In this document: piece by piece, positions 9,301-19,068 of the stretch | Numbering within the stretch: position 1 is the first letter of the stretch | Layout of the letters: each line of letters opens with the position of its first letter | Assembly: GCA_010279815.1 (NCBI GenBank) | Contig: QEOQ01000043.1 | Span: forward strand, 23,211-52,051 | Direction: 5' to 3' | Length of the DNA: 28,841 bases | Source: Brachionus plicatilis | Taxonomy: Eukaryota > Rotifera > Eurotatoria > Ploima > Brachionidae | Notes under the pieces: generated by a model | What the model saw: only the letters and a program-made list of their open reading frames with translations | Databases searched by the model: none | Told to the model about the DNA's origin: nothing | Program-made: the position numbers and the translations under genes

Positions 9301-11049
9301 TAAGGATAACTTCAATCTAGCCACAATTTTTTTTGGTTAATTAAAACAGTCCTATTTTTTCACTTCCCTTTTTTGATTCTGATTCTTTCGAGGTCATTTT
9401 CGAAGCAATTTGTTCACTCTTTTCTTGGTCTTCCTCTTCCTTTTTTTTGCTTCCGAAAAGGTCTCTTGATACTCACCGATCTTAACTTTACCTGTAAATA
9501 TGTCCAGCATACCGAATTTAAAAAAATATTGAACCATCACACTAAATTATCTCATAAAACTATGTATACTTTCAAAAAAAAGGAATTCTTTTTTTATTTA
9601 ATTTTCATTCATTTTTTCCCTCCTTGAAAATGTGAATCTAAAATTTTAAATTTTTTAAATTTTTAAACTTCTCATTTAAAAGTTAATTATTAAATAAATA
9701 ATTTTTAGTTAATTCAAAAAAAACCGAGTCTACCGGTTGGAATAGAATCGGCCTCAGCTATAGAGTTGAATGGCCCTTTCATACTTTATTGACTTCTAAA
9801 GTTCTAAAAAAGTAATTTTTTTTTGAAATTTTTCTCTTTTTTTTTGAAATTTTTTATAAGATACAACGAGACTTTTAATTATCTTTTGATGATTCGTCGT
9901 GTTCAAATTGAATTAAACCAGTGTTTTAAATTTCAAATGCGTTTGGGAAACAAGCCAAATAGCATAAATCCAAAAATTTGGATCACCAGAAATCACATGT
10001 CATTTTTAATTGACAATCTTCAATTTTACCTCCAAGTAATTTATGATGACACATTATTACCAAACTAACTAATTTTATGCTCAAGGCTGACGTTCTGGAA
10101 ACACAATTTGAAGAGCTTGGAAACAAAATAAAGAGTAGCAAGGATTTTGAGCAAATTCGGTACGCTCATGACACATTCTTGACCAAGATTCAGGCCCAAT
10201 CTTTCATTCTAAATAATCTAGTAATTTTATTTAAATTAAATAAAAAATAAAATTGTTAGCTAAATTTTTTAAAGGTTTCTAGTTGTTTAAATGATATTAT
10301 GGAGTCTTGTCTAAACTTTTGTTCTATTTTAACTGGTGTTGAGGACAAGTTGATAAATAAAGAATTTCCCAATGAAAAAATTGAAAGCATAATAAAAGTT
10401 GTTTTTCTTTATTTTTAATGGCTTTGTGAAGTTGATTTTAATTTATTCATTTCTTGATTCATTGATTTTGAAAAATAGCTAAAATGTTAAAAAGTTTAAA
10501 TCACTGAAAATTGTGACCAATATACTAAGATTTAAATTTTTTAATTTTTTAATGAATAGTTTTAGGCTTCAACAGTTTCTTGAATATCTTTAGCCTTTAT
10601 TTTAACCCTTATGTTATGATAAAGTCTAAAATAATTAGGTAAAATATGGAATAAAAATATTGATCTAAAAAATCTGAAAAATTACAATTTTTCATTGAAA
10701 TAAAATTTATTTTTACAGTTTTCAATTCAAGCATAATAAAATTAATACTAATTTTCACTCGGGCATAAAACAAAATTATATTTTGATGAAAATATTTCTA
10801 AAAATAAATAAATCGTTTTTACATAAAAGGTAATCTAAATTTTATTTCGAATCAAATCAACTTTGAAAAGCCAAGAAAAAAACGATATTAATATATTACA
10901 TTCTATTAAAGGTATTTCAGCTTCAATCTGGTACACTGTATCAGACATTTCGGAGCTTGGAAAAAAGACAATTCGGTTCCCATTTGGAGCAACTATTAAC
11001 TCGTATTAATTTTAATAATTATATGGCTGAACACAATGGACTTTTATAA
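6378..11049 (+). CDS. TUBGCP4: Gamma-tubulin complex component 4 (GCP4), 13 exons, 663 aa
   Basis: GCP4 is a core subunit of the gamma-tubulin ring complex that nucleates microtubules at centrosomes and spindles. Exons: 6378-6464, 6515-6659, 6716-6858, 6910-7046, 7100-7527, 7582-7718, 7769-7925, 7984-8076, 9709-9811, 9861-10035, 10086-10220, 10275-10397, 10921-11049. All junctions are GT-AG, phases agree throughout, and the sum is 1992 nt, that is 663 aa (human GCP4 is 667). Matches to the family: start MIHELLMCLLGNAGGIYQFL, then EFIHPAEVEI (GRIP1), KKLHGCQIVDLVYKYS, AQLPSYISLKIANKILFTGE, then MGRGELFATFLDTA, STGWNRIGLSYRVEWP, YLLMIRRVQIEL, RNHMSFLIDNLQFYLQ and FEQIRYAHDTFL (GRIP2, gamma-tubulin binding), ending at TAA. 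The intron 6 acceptor was chosen by alignment; the upstream AG is out of frame. No defect seen. Confidence 0.94.
7528..7581 (+). other. GCP4 intron 5, 54 bp, open in frame
   Basis: GT at 7528 and AG at 7580-7581. The length is a multiple of three and no in-frame stop lies inside, so retention would add 18 residues. The AT-rich composition and poor fit to GCP4 indicate a real intron; the phase-1 junction restores the SLNEES reading. Confidence 0.7.
8077..9708 (+). other. GCP4 intron 8, 1632 bp, with insertions
   Basis: The only large intron besides intron 12; the others are 49-58 bp. It bears the degenerate motif ggctgaaag...tccattcc at 8708-8744, which recurs at 17931-17968. It also has a hairpin cgagtcaaaagactcg (about 8565-8580) and a short minus-strand basic open frame (9394-9510). 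No complete transposon was recognised, but the length is probably due to old insertions. Confidence 0.75.
9394..9510 (-). CDS. Short basic open frame on the antisense strand of GCP4 intron 8
   Basis: 38 codons starting MLDIFTGKVKIGEYQETF and ending in a Lys/Arg-rich tail (KKRKRKTKKRVNKLLRK) then TGA. The composition is less AT-biased than the surrounding intron, hinting at coding descent. No homologue is recognised; it may be a fragment of a mobile element or chance. Confidence 0.2.
   Translation of the reverse strand: MLDIFTGKVKIGEYQETFSEAKKRKRKTKKRVNKLLRK
10398..10920 (+). other. GCP4 intron 12, 523 bp
   Basis: Donor AAA|gttgtt at 10398 and acceptor ggtatttcag at 10920. Both flanking exons are phase 0 and continue the GCP4 C-terminal helix region. 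The donor is weak; reading through would add six residues to a TAA. Confidence 0.7.
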
Positions 11050-11079
11050 TTTTTATTTTTAAATTTTGTAAATCAATTA

Positions 11080-11085
11080 AATAAA
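11080..11085 (+). promoter_or_regulatory. Possible AATAAA polyadenylation signal of GCP4
   Basis: AATAAA 31 bp after the stop codon. In sequence this AT-rich the motif is common by chance, so support comes only from its position. Confidence 0.35.
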
Positions 11086-12511
11086 ATAAGCAATTTTTTT
11101 TGATTTTAAATTAAATAATTAAATAGTTATTACCTTTAAAAAATTTTTTATAATTATTATTTTTTGTCAGTTTTCAATAAGCTATGCATTATTAATCAAA
11201 GTGATTTACACTGGGCCGTAAAAACAAAATTTATTGTAAAGTGTTTTGAAACTCTTCAAGCTTTTTTTAAACTAGAATTGTATAAAAATCACAATTCAAA
11301 ATTCATGGAAAAATAAAGTCATGATTTTATCTTGAAAACTTGAAAAATTCAAGTTACATGAATTTTATTTAGCAAATTTTTTTACATCTATTTATCAAAA
11401 ATATAGAAATGCTATATACAAAAAATCTGAAATTTTAAACATTAATAGTTATGGATCTTAGTTATATAAAATAATAGTTGTTTTTTTTATTTTATTGTTT
11501 CCCTTCAAATAATAAATTTAACCTTGACCTTTGGTAAAAATACCCTGTCTTCAAGCAAGTTTTAATTTTAAAATCTTTCGATTTATATACTATCTAAAAG
11601 ATAATTTTACAAGGATTGAAATGATATAATCTAATATCATTTAATTGTGACTTTTAGTTCTAAAGTTATTGCAAAAAATCCCCAATTTTCCAAAAGTCAA
11701 AAATGATCCCTTTTAGGTTTTATTGAGATAACTTTTTTATGAAAATAGATTTCTGAACCGAATTTTTTTGATCAAAAGAAGATTGTCTGTCCTTCATAAA
11801 AATGTTTGTATCTTAATGATCCATATAAAGTTCACGAAATTCAAAACTTTAGTGCTATCTGAAATATAATAAAAAAGTATATATATTCTGAAAAAGCATA
11901 AAATTCTCTACATGCTAATGTAATTTAGAATTAAAAAAAAAGGATGTGGAGGTTTTTGTTGGCTAAAAAAAGGAAAAAAATGTGTTTTTTCTAGTTTAAA
12001 TCTTATCTCCTTCAAGGGATCAATCATGACCCAACTTTTTTTTTTAAAAAAATCAAGACAAAATTCTGAACAAATCCATGGTTTTACTTTTTTACTTTAT
12101 TGCTTTATTTTACTTAAAAAATCTCTTCAAATCATGTGATTTTAAACAAATTTGTATATTAATATTCTATTGATATTTTTTTCTAAAGAGGAATACAGGA
12201 TTTGCATTGAAAATTTGCCCCTGTTTTATTTTTGATTAGATCACTCAAATTTTTTTATTTTTATCAATAAAGATACCTTGTTTAAACTATATTCAGAATA
12301 TTTAAAATATTTTTTAAATTTTTGTTCCAAAGTTTACCAATTTGGAAAATATTTTTTTATTGACAAATCTAACTTAACAAAACATTCTTTTTTAATAACT
12401 GTGATGAATGGAACTAAGCAAAACATTTTTTTACATTACTAAAGTTTCCATAGATTGTAAAAGATTTTTAAGTTTTTGGAAATTTAGTGTTTAAATTTTT
12501 ATTTAAAAAAT

Positions 12512-12718
12512 TTGATACTCTTCAAACATTATGGATCAAGAGATTTAAATAAACTTCAGCTACTAATACTCTTGATTCGACTTTTTGAATTGAGTCAGAG
12601 ATATGTTGGAGCAGGGCTGAGTTATTCTGTTACATTGGTTGACAGACCGGTGAAAGAATATGGAGAGGGTTCCGAATCAAGACATATCGACCTACTCTTA
12701 ATTCAATTTTTTTTTTGA
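12512..12718 (+). CDS. Unassigned short frame in a less AT-rich patch
   Basis: A 68-codon plus-strand frame; its second half reads LSQRYVGAGLSYSVTLVDRP and VKEYGEGSESRHIDLLL in markedly less AT-rich DNA. The minus strand is also partly open (SRSICLDSEPSPYSFTGLS), so the coding strand is uncertain. The patch ends in a poly-T run. Candidate exon or mobile-element remnant; no family recognised. Confidence 0.25.
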   Translation: MILFKHYGSRDLNKLQLLILLIRLFELSQRYVGAGLSYSVTLVDRPVKEYGEGSESRHIDLLLIQFFF

Positions 12719-13060
12719 TTTAAAAATTTTTCAATTTTTATCCTTTTATTTTATTTTACTATTTTCTTCTCAGTTTTGATTTGTTTTTAATTTGAAGAAG
12801 CTTTAGCTCGACACATGTAAACAAAAAAAAATAATTAATTTAATTCAATCTTTGATTAATTACAATTATATAAAATCTCAAGCTATACTTTTACGATTCA
12901 TTTATATTTTTGCTATACTTTTTCGATTCAATAATTTTTATTTTTAAGAAAGAATAAGTGAAATAAAAATCAAACAGCTTATAAAATAGGCAATGAAAAT
13001 GGTCATATAAGGCTATGCTCTAATTTATGTTTTTTTTGTTTGCCAATTTTAACATAAATA

Positions 13061-13301
13061 CCGTAATTATCCGAATTTAGTGACATGTTGTAATGTTTAC
13101 ATTAGTACCCTTGGGCCCGTCTATCCGATCTCTCTCGTTAGACGTATTGGAGCATGTATTTATGCTCCATCTTAACTTAAACGCTCATGGTTAAGTTAAT
13201 TAACTTCAGTGATATCGACAAAGATGTCGCTATATCACACATGTCACTATAGAATATTTTAAGTGTTATAACAGTGTGTCACTTAATTCGGATGATTACG
13301 T
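13061..13301. mobile_element. 241-bp MITE with imperfect terminal inverted repeats and TA target
   Basis: The left end ccgtaattatccgaatttag and the reverse complement of the right end, acgtaatcatccgaattaag, align over about 28 bp through gtgaca. TA dinucleotides flank both ends (13059-13060 and 13302-13303). The interior is full of hairpins: tggagcat/atgctcca (about 13150-13170), cttaac/gttaag and gatatcgaca/tgtcgctatatc. No coding capacity. Probably a non-autonomous Tc1/mariner-type element. Confidence 0.75.
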
Positions 13302-13303
13302 TA

Positions 13304-14547
13304 TTTTAAAACGAAATGTGAAGATTTAATTTATTATTATGTTGTACAAGATCAACTCAAAACTGTGTTGGATCGAAAAACTGTTTCTAAAAAAAAATAC
13401 TGGATTAAAATAAAAAGAGAATATTTATTTTGTTTTGTTTTAAAACAAAATTCTTAACTTTCATATTTTTTTATTAAGGTAAAGAAATAACTTTTGAAAA
13501 AGATCTTATTTTTTATTTAATTTTTATTATTTTGAATCGATTTGACTTAATTTAAAGAGTTCATTTTTGCATTGTTATGTTTCTGAAATGACTTTTAAAA
13601 AAAATTAAATTTTTTTTTGAAATAAATATTTTTAAAAGTATTTTCACAATATCATTATATACAATATAATTTTCTTTTTCTAAAAGTATCCGGTGAAATC
13701 AATACATTATGCGAATGAATTTTTATTCAAATTAAAGAAAAATAAAGATTCTTTTAAGAAAAAGGTTGATGATCTTTAAAATTTGAATAAGAAAAGTCCA
13801 AACTTGTCCAAATTCAGGGAAAAAAATCCGAAAAAGTTTGACACAACTAATGACCGACAATTTTTTTTAAAAGACTTGAATTTCAAAATATTTGCAGGTG
13901 ACACAACATAAAGTTACTCAAAAAAGATTTTGAAACTGTTCTATAAGATTCGAATTTTAGAAAAAAAAATTTAGAAAATTAGAGTAATTTTGTTAGGAAA
14001 AATATTAACTTTTCTAGAATATTTTGCAGGATTTTTTATGATCAAAATATTTTATCCGGAAAGATTCGTTGTGCATAAGATCAATTTTTTTTTTTTTTAG
14101 TTTCGAGCCAAAGCTTCTTTAGAATAAAATACAAAATAAAAAATAAAATTTTCATGGAAATAAGCTTAAATAAAGAAGGGAAATTATAATAAATAAATAC
14201 TCTAGAACTTTTTTTTGTTCAAGCGCAGCTCTAGAGCATATGCTTAAGCAAGCTGTCAACTTATTTCAGAAACCTAAGTTTCTGGCAATTCAAAACGTGC
14301 ACACTATCTTAGGATTCATTTTCATTCGCAAATTCGTAATCTGCATATTTAAAAACCTCCCATTAAAAAAATGCCAATTTTTAATGGGGGGTTGAAAAGA
14401 AACTCTTTCTGCTTCAGGGGCTCAAAGATTTTTTTAATTGTCAAATGTATGCTTCGGTCCGATGAGAATATCTTCTGATAACATATACAAAAGATATATA
14501 AATCGCATACCATCTTGTGGAGCAAAAATTCTCTACTAGAAAAAAAA
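13304..14547. other. AT-rich intergenic region
   Basis: No gene recognised. The minus-strand frame over 14349-14558 overlaps the hairpin and the repeat boundary and lacks coding character. Confidence 0.45.
14356..14391. repeat. Hairpin, 14-bp stem
   Basis: cctcccattaaaaa and tttttaatggggg form an almost perfect inverted repeat around a loop of about eight bases. It could be an element terminus or a structured RNA; nothing nearby decides. Confidence 0.5.
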
Positions 14548-14910
14548 GATTTCAACAATTTAAAGAAAAAAAAAAATTTTATTCTTTTTGCGTTATTTTT
14601 TTGAAATAAATATTTTTGAATTTGAAATTTTTTAGATTAAATTTAAATTTCATAGCTTCTTTAAACAAAAATTTTAGCAAAGAAAATTTTTCCATTGATA
14701 AAAGCTAATTAAGTGATACCTAGATTTAAAAATTTCCGTAATTTTTCTATCAAATCTTTTAATAGAAAATAAAAATCTATATTAGTTAATAATTATTTAG
14801 TTATCAATAATTTTAATTGAATTAGATATAATCCCAGTAAAAAAAATTATCTTTTTTAAACAAATTATTGAACTCGTTTTTTAAAAATCTTGACTTTTAA
14901 GTCTATAAAT
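14548..14910 (-). repeat. 363-bp dispersed repeat, copy 2 (inverted)
   Basis: Near-perfect reverse complement of 5680-6042, with only run-length differences seen. Beyond 14910 (ttttaagacc) and before 14548 the flanks are unrelated to those of copy 1, so the unit boundaries are real. Confidence 0.9.
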
Positions 14911-15259
14911 TTTAAGACCAAAAAGTGTGAATTTGTATTAAAAAAAATTAAATTTTTAATTTTAACTAATTTTTATAAAAAAAATAAGTTTCGATTTATA
15001 AGTCATTATTTCTCTTCATAATCGATTTATATAAGTGAATATTTTTATTTGAATTGAAGTTTTTTATATTATTTTTTACAATTGAATTTTCTTTTCAGTT
15101 TGAAGTTCTGATTTTTAAGGGTCTTTTTCATCTGTAGCCAAATCAAAGATCATATATGTATTAATTAAATTAAACAGTTAAAATATCTGGAAATTAATTG
15201 TCTTTATTAAATCAACCATTGATTTAAAAAAGACTTTCTATAATATTATTAGTATTACA
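14911..15259. other. AT-rich spacer with a hairpin at its right end
   Basis: No gene seen. At 15231-15270 agactttctat and atagaaagtct form an 11-bp stem around an AT-rich loop that overlaps the start of the LINE fragment. Confidence 0.45.
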
Positions 15260-15454
15260 ATAGAAAGTCTGAAATTGTTTGGGATATCACTTAAAAAGGT
15301 TGAAAGGAGTCAAAGGGAAAGTGATTAAATTCAGATGTTCAAGTTTATGAACGATTTGAAAAAGATCGAAATTGGCAGCAGTTTTGATTTGGTCAATAAC
15401 AATTTGAGAGGACACTGCCTCAAGTATTTTAAAGAAATACTTAAGCTCCAATAA
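15260..15454 (+). pseudogene. LINE reverse transcriptase C-terminal fragment
   Basis: The plus-strand frame reads ESLKLFGISLKKVERSQRES, D, a stop (TAA at 15326-15328), then IQMFKFMNDLKKIEI and DLVNNNLRGHCLKYFKE, ending at TAA (15452-15454). The order (short LKxLGLxSL-like start, IQMFK, then NNxLRGHxxKxFKE) is the characteristic post-thumb tail of CR1/Jockey-type LINE polymerases. It is 5'-truncated and carries a nonsense codon, so it is a dead copy. Confidence 0.75.
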
Positions 15455-15671
15455 AGAATATTTTTAAAATAAAATAATCAAACAATTTAAAATTTGAATG
15501 ACTCATTTGAGATTTAAGTCCAAGAATCAACAATTGTTGAATTTTATTGTTTGTCTTTAAGTAACTTGTCTCTGTATTTTGTAGTGTCAAAAAAAAATGA
15601 AAAAAGCAAACAAACAGAACTAACTGAAAATGAAATTATTTTTATTTTAAAAATAGAAACTACAAAATTTT

Positions 15672-15691
15672 ATAATAATAATAATAATAAT
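15672..15691. repeat. (TAA)n microsatellite, probable LINE tail
   Basis: About six to seven TAA units directly adjoin the 3' end of the minus-strand LINE fragment at 15692-15967. Several LINE clades end in short tandem microsatellites instead of poly-A. Confidence 0.7.
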
Positions 15692-15967
15692 ATAAGTTAC
15701 AACAAGCTAGCAAGCTAGACTTGACTTGACCATGACTTCATCCATGGTAGGTTTCTCCCCTTACGTCTGTACTTATCCTGTCTGTTCTTGAATTGGTTGA
15801 CGGATATGGATTGAACGATCTCTTGGGGTAGAGATTCATGGCATAGTCACTCTATAAGTGAAAAAGTGCTCTCTCAGTTGGCTGTTGGCTGGAAGTGGTC
15901 CGACAAAGCTGTGCTGGTTGGAGCTTCTTCTTGTTCTACCGTTGACTTTGACATCCAGTTTAAAATT
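15692..15967 (-). pseudogene. LINE reverse transcriptase 3' end, opposite strand
   Basis: The minus-strand reading gives LDVKVNGRTRRSSNQHSF and REHFFTYRVTMP. After a frameshift near 15835 it continues ESLPQEIVQSISVNQFKN, RQDKYRRKGRNLPWMKSW and a stop. The motif FFTxRVxxxWNxLPxEIVxxxxVNxFKNxLDKY is the usual C-terminus of LINE polymerases. It is followed on the same strand by the (TAA)n tail. A 5'-truncated copy, distinct in sequence from the one at 15260-15454. Confidence 0.8.
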
Positions 15968-16336
15968 TTAGTGCCTGTGTAACATTTAAAGAATTGAATT
16001 GAATTTTAAGATCACCTCTAGTTTCTTTTATTTTTCTTTTGCAATTGAAGCTGAGTAAGAAAAAAAGTTTGCATAAATAAATTATTTTTTGCTTTTTTTA
16101 TTTGAAATTTAAAAATCACATGACTTTGATAAATTTTTTTTAAACTAAATTGAAAAAAAAATAAAATTCCATGTCTGACATGACTTTCAAAAGACTTTTT
16201 TTGATTTGTAGGGCTTTGACATTGACTTTTATACAAGTCTGTTTAAAAATGCTATGCCGACTTTGCCTTAGATTTCCCTGAAAAGCATTTTTTTAATACT
16301 TCACTAGGCTTAAGATGAGACAGGTCGCTGTTATAG

Positions 16337-16441
16337 GAGAAAGTTGTGCTGCACCCATTTCCAGAAGCTCTTAAATGTAAAATTGATTGTAATTGTCAAG
16401 TCTGCTCCAAGAGGGCACCGATTCAAATTGACTGGAACTAG
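16337..16441 (+). CDS. Short cysteine-bearing frame, unassigned
   Basis: Thirty-four codons reading EKVVLHPFPEALKCKIDC then NCQVCSKRAPIQIDWN and TAG, in a patch less AT-rich than its surroundings. The Cys spacing CxxxCxCxxC suggests a metal-binding or disulfide fragment. No start codon or clear splice sites. Possibly a terminal exon or a transposon remnant. Confidence 0.25.
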   Translation, partial: EKVVLHPFPEALKCKIDCNCQVCSKRAPIQIDWN

Positions 16442-17930
16442 GGTAATATCTTTTAATATTTCAGTGCATTTTATTATTAAAAGTGAACTTTAAAAAGTAG
16501 TTTTAATTTAGTGTTTCTTTCTTTTAAGCTTTCTTAACAATATTTACTTGTTTTACAAATTCCATTTAGACTGTTTTTCCATTTTTTTAAATAAAAAGCT
16601 TTTTCTACTTAAAAAAGTCAATACATCATTATTTATTTTCCATTTATTTATTGGTTAAATTAACGCCCATAAAGTTGTGATTACTTTTAATTAAAAATAT
16701 TATTTGAAAAACAAACCAAATCTTAATTTAGTAAAGAGTCCTGGTTGTAATTTTTGGTTGATGGTAGAGAGTATTTAAATTTCGTAACAAAATTGTTTAT
16801 TTAGATTTTTGCTATAAAAATGCTTTTAAGGAGTATTATTAAGATAAAATTATTTTTTATTAATGTTTATCACTAAAAGGATTTTCACCTAGAAAAATTA
16901 TCGCTACTTTTAAATTTCGAATGAAAAAAAAACAACTCAAAATAATAAAGAACACCCTCATAACTTTCCAAATATACCCAAAAGATGGTTATATTTTTGA
17001 AAAGAGCATAAAAATTTGTAGCAGAAAATGTAGTTATGGAGTTATGCATACTATGTAAAAAGATGAACTTACTAGATAAAATGTATTAAATGTACTATAC
17101 AAATAAATTATTTAGTAAAAAATAAATTTATAAAAAAGAGATGAACTTATAAATCCATTTCTAATTTTCTTAGCTTTACTTTACTAATTACTTAATTAAA
17201 CAATTGAAAAATGATGATGGACAATAGCAGATACGTGAAAAACTCAAGAGGACGAAAAAAGATTCTACACCTTTTTAAAAGGGTGTCTGAGGAATTTAAA
17301 ATATGATTAGATTTCTTGTATCTGTATCAGTTTTAAAAGTAAATTTATGTTTTTTATTTGAAATTTAGTTAATTTTTTGAAAAACATCTAAAATGATTTT
17401 CTAAAAGTAAATCGAATATAAGGAAAAGCTTAAAATAATTTTTCAATAATTTAATAATTTTACAAATTAACCCCTTATTCTGACGAAATTCAGGGTGAAT
17501 TTTAAATGATGAAAAAAAAAACATTAATATGAGGAAAATGTTGAAAATCAATTTACATTCTATATTTTTAGTAATTTTGAATTTATATAATAATTTGAAA
17601 AAATTAAATTAAAATAATTAATTAAATTTTACGAATTGACCCTAAATTGTTTATTTTTTTTTTCATTTTAAATTGTTTAACTTTAATTTATAATTTTATC
17701 CACATCATAATTTAAAAAATGAATTATTTTACATATTTTCAAATGTACATAATTTAATTTTTCAATGAATGAATTTTTCTCTTTTATAAACAATTACAGA
17801 GGCTAATTGTGAATACTATGCCCTATTTAAAACTAGTAAAAAAAAGCTATGAGAACCTAATCCAAAATTATTCAACATTTTTTGAAATTTTTTTTTTTTA
17901 TTTTTTAATGGTCTCAAAATTTAATTATGT

Positions 17931-17968
17931 GGCTGAAAGGAAGAACTGCGAGTCTCCATTCCGATCGG
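17931..17968. repeat. Short dispersed motif, copy 2
   Basis: ggctgaaaggaagaactg followed by agtctccattcc resembles 8708-8744 (ggctgaaagtaaggacta, agtttccattcc). It lies in otherwise featureless DNA. Possibly the conserved head of an unrecognised SINE. Confidence 0.35.
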
Positions 17969-18707
17969 TAAAGGCTCTGCCTTAAAAATATATTTTAAAT
18001 AAAAACAATTTTAAAAACCACTTTTGAAAATCAAAATAAAATTCTTTATTAAATTCATTTAATATATTAATTCATAGAATAATTCTGACAATTATTTATT
18101 AAAAATGGCTTTTCTGATTTTGAGATTTCATTTGAGAAGGGTGTTGGACAAATAATCAGAAAAAATACAGCATAGTCCCACTTTCCTCCAGATATTAAGA
18201 TAAAAAAAAACCCGTTGGACCAGCTTAGGCCAAATCGGCTTTAAATTTTAACTAATATTGTGCTTTTTTTATGCTCAATTATTTTTTGCTATTCGAGACT
18301 AACTTCAATTGACTTTATATGTTTTATTGATTAAGTACTTAAGCCAAATTTTATACTTTTTTATTCATGCATCAAACCTTATTGCCAATTCAATTTGATC
18401 GTTTCTTAATAAAACAAAAGGATATTATAAAATTAATTTCGTTTAACAAAGGATACGAAACTAAAAAAACATCATAATCTGTTCATTATTGAGGAAAAAT
18501 TAAATTTTAAGAAAGAAATTTTAAAAAATACGGGCTTTCAAGTAGAAAATAAAAATTTCAGAATTAAAAAAATGTAATGGTAAATAAAATATATTAAATA
18601 TAAAGGAATAAATATATAAATGATATCTTCGATTTTAAATTAAATTTTTTAATAAAATTGAATTTAGAAAAATAAAAACTTGATTTTTTGATATTCATTT
18701 ATCGAAC

Positions 18708-18941
18708 ATGATTTTAAGAATTGCTAAATTATTTTTGTTAGCAAGTTTTGGATTGCAAGGTAAGAAAATTGAACTAAAATTTCACAGATTTGATGGTAAA
18801 GAAGTTCTTGAAACCGATGAAAACAAAAAAGATTCAATAAAGTTTGAAACTAAAAATCAAATTTTATGTTTATCCGAAAGCTTGAAAATAAACGATTGTA
18901 ATACAGTAATGTTTAAAGAAAATGTTTGTACTATGTTTTAA
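18708..18941 (+). CDS. Secreted cysteine-bearing upstream exon, possibly of the WD40 gene
   Basis: A 77-codon frame from ATG 18708. The N-terminus MILRIAKLFLLASFGLQG has a charged start and hydrophobic core typical of a signal peptide. The C-terminal part, CLSESLKINDCNTVMFKENV then CTMF, has a CxxxxxxxxxCxxxxxxxxxxC pattern reminiscent of PAN/apple-type domains in extracellular proteins (tentative). After TAA (18939-18941) the same frame stays open (TCIKSENIQNRMNSIVF) to about 19035. Part of that stretch is conserved in the flank of the WD40 pseudogene, so both belong to one family unit. Whether it splices to 19069-19803 cannot be decided here; a good donor (aaaaa|gtaagt at about 19009) is followed only by very near acceptors. 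Confidence 0.5.
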   Translation: MILRIAKLFLLASFGLQGKKIELKFHRFDGKEVLETDENKKDSIKFETKNQILCLSESLKINDCNTVMFKENVCTMF

Positions 18942-19068
18942 ACCTGCATAAAAAGTGAAAATATACAAAATAGAATGAATTCAATTGTTTTTCAAAAAAG
19001 AGTAAAAAGTAAGTATTTTATAGTAATATTATTTGGATAGTAAAAAGTTCGATATATTTAAAGATAAA

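Larger units (their letters stand above)
11050..13058. other. AT-rich intergenic region, one unassigned short frame
   Basis: About 2 kb of poly-A/T-rich DNA without recognisable genes, except the less AT-rich patch at 12590-12705 (see the entry for 12512-12718). Confidence 0.5.
15968..18707. other. AT-rich intergenic region, few landmarks
   Basis: About 2.7 kb without a supported gene. Landmarks are a cysteine-bearing short frame (16337-16441), the repeated motif at 17931-17968 and a short basic frame at about 17210-17302 (MMMDNSRYVKNSRGRKK). The minus-strand frames at 16018-16236 and 17369-17551 look like random AT-rich translation. Confidence 0.5.

Noticed and set aside
16018..16236. 72-codon minus-strand frame
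   Set aside because: Phe/Lys-rich translation of poly-A/T DNA without motif, homologue or composition change.
16314..16373. Short frame MRQVAVIGESCAAPISRSS resembling the start of a Rossmann-type enzyme
   Set aside because: Only 19 codons to a stop, no continuation in any frame with that fold, and it overlaps the better-supported cysteine-bearing frame in another phase.
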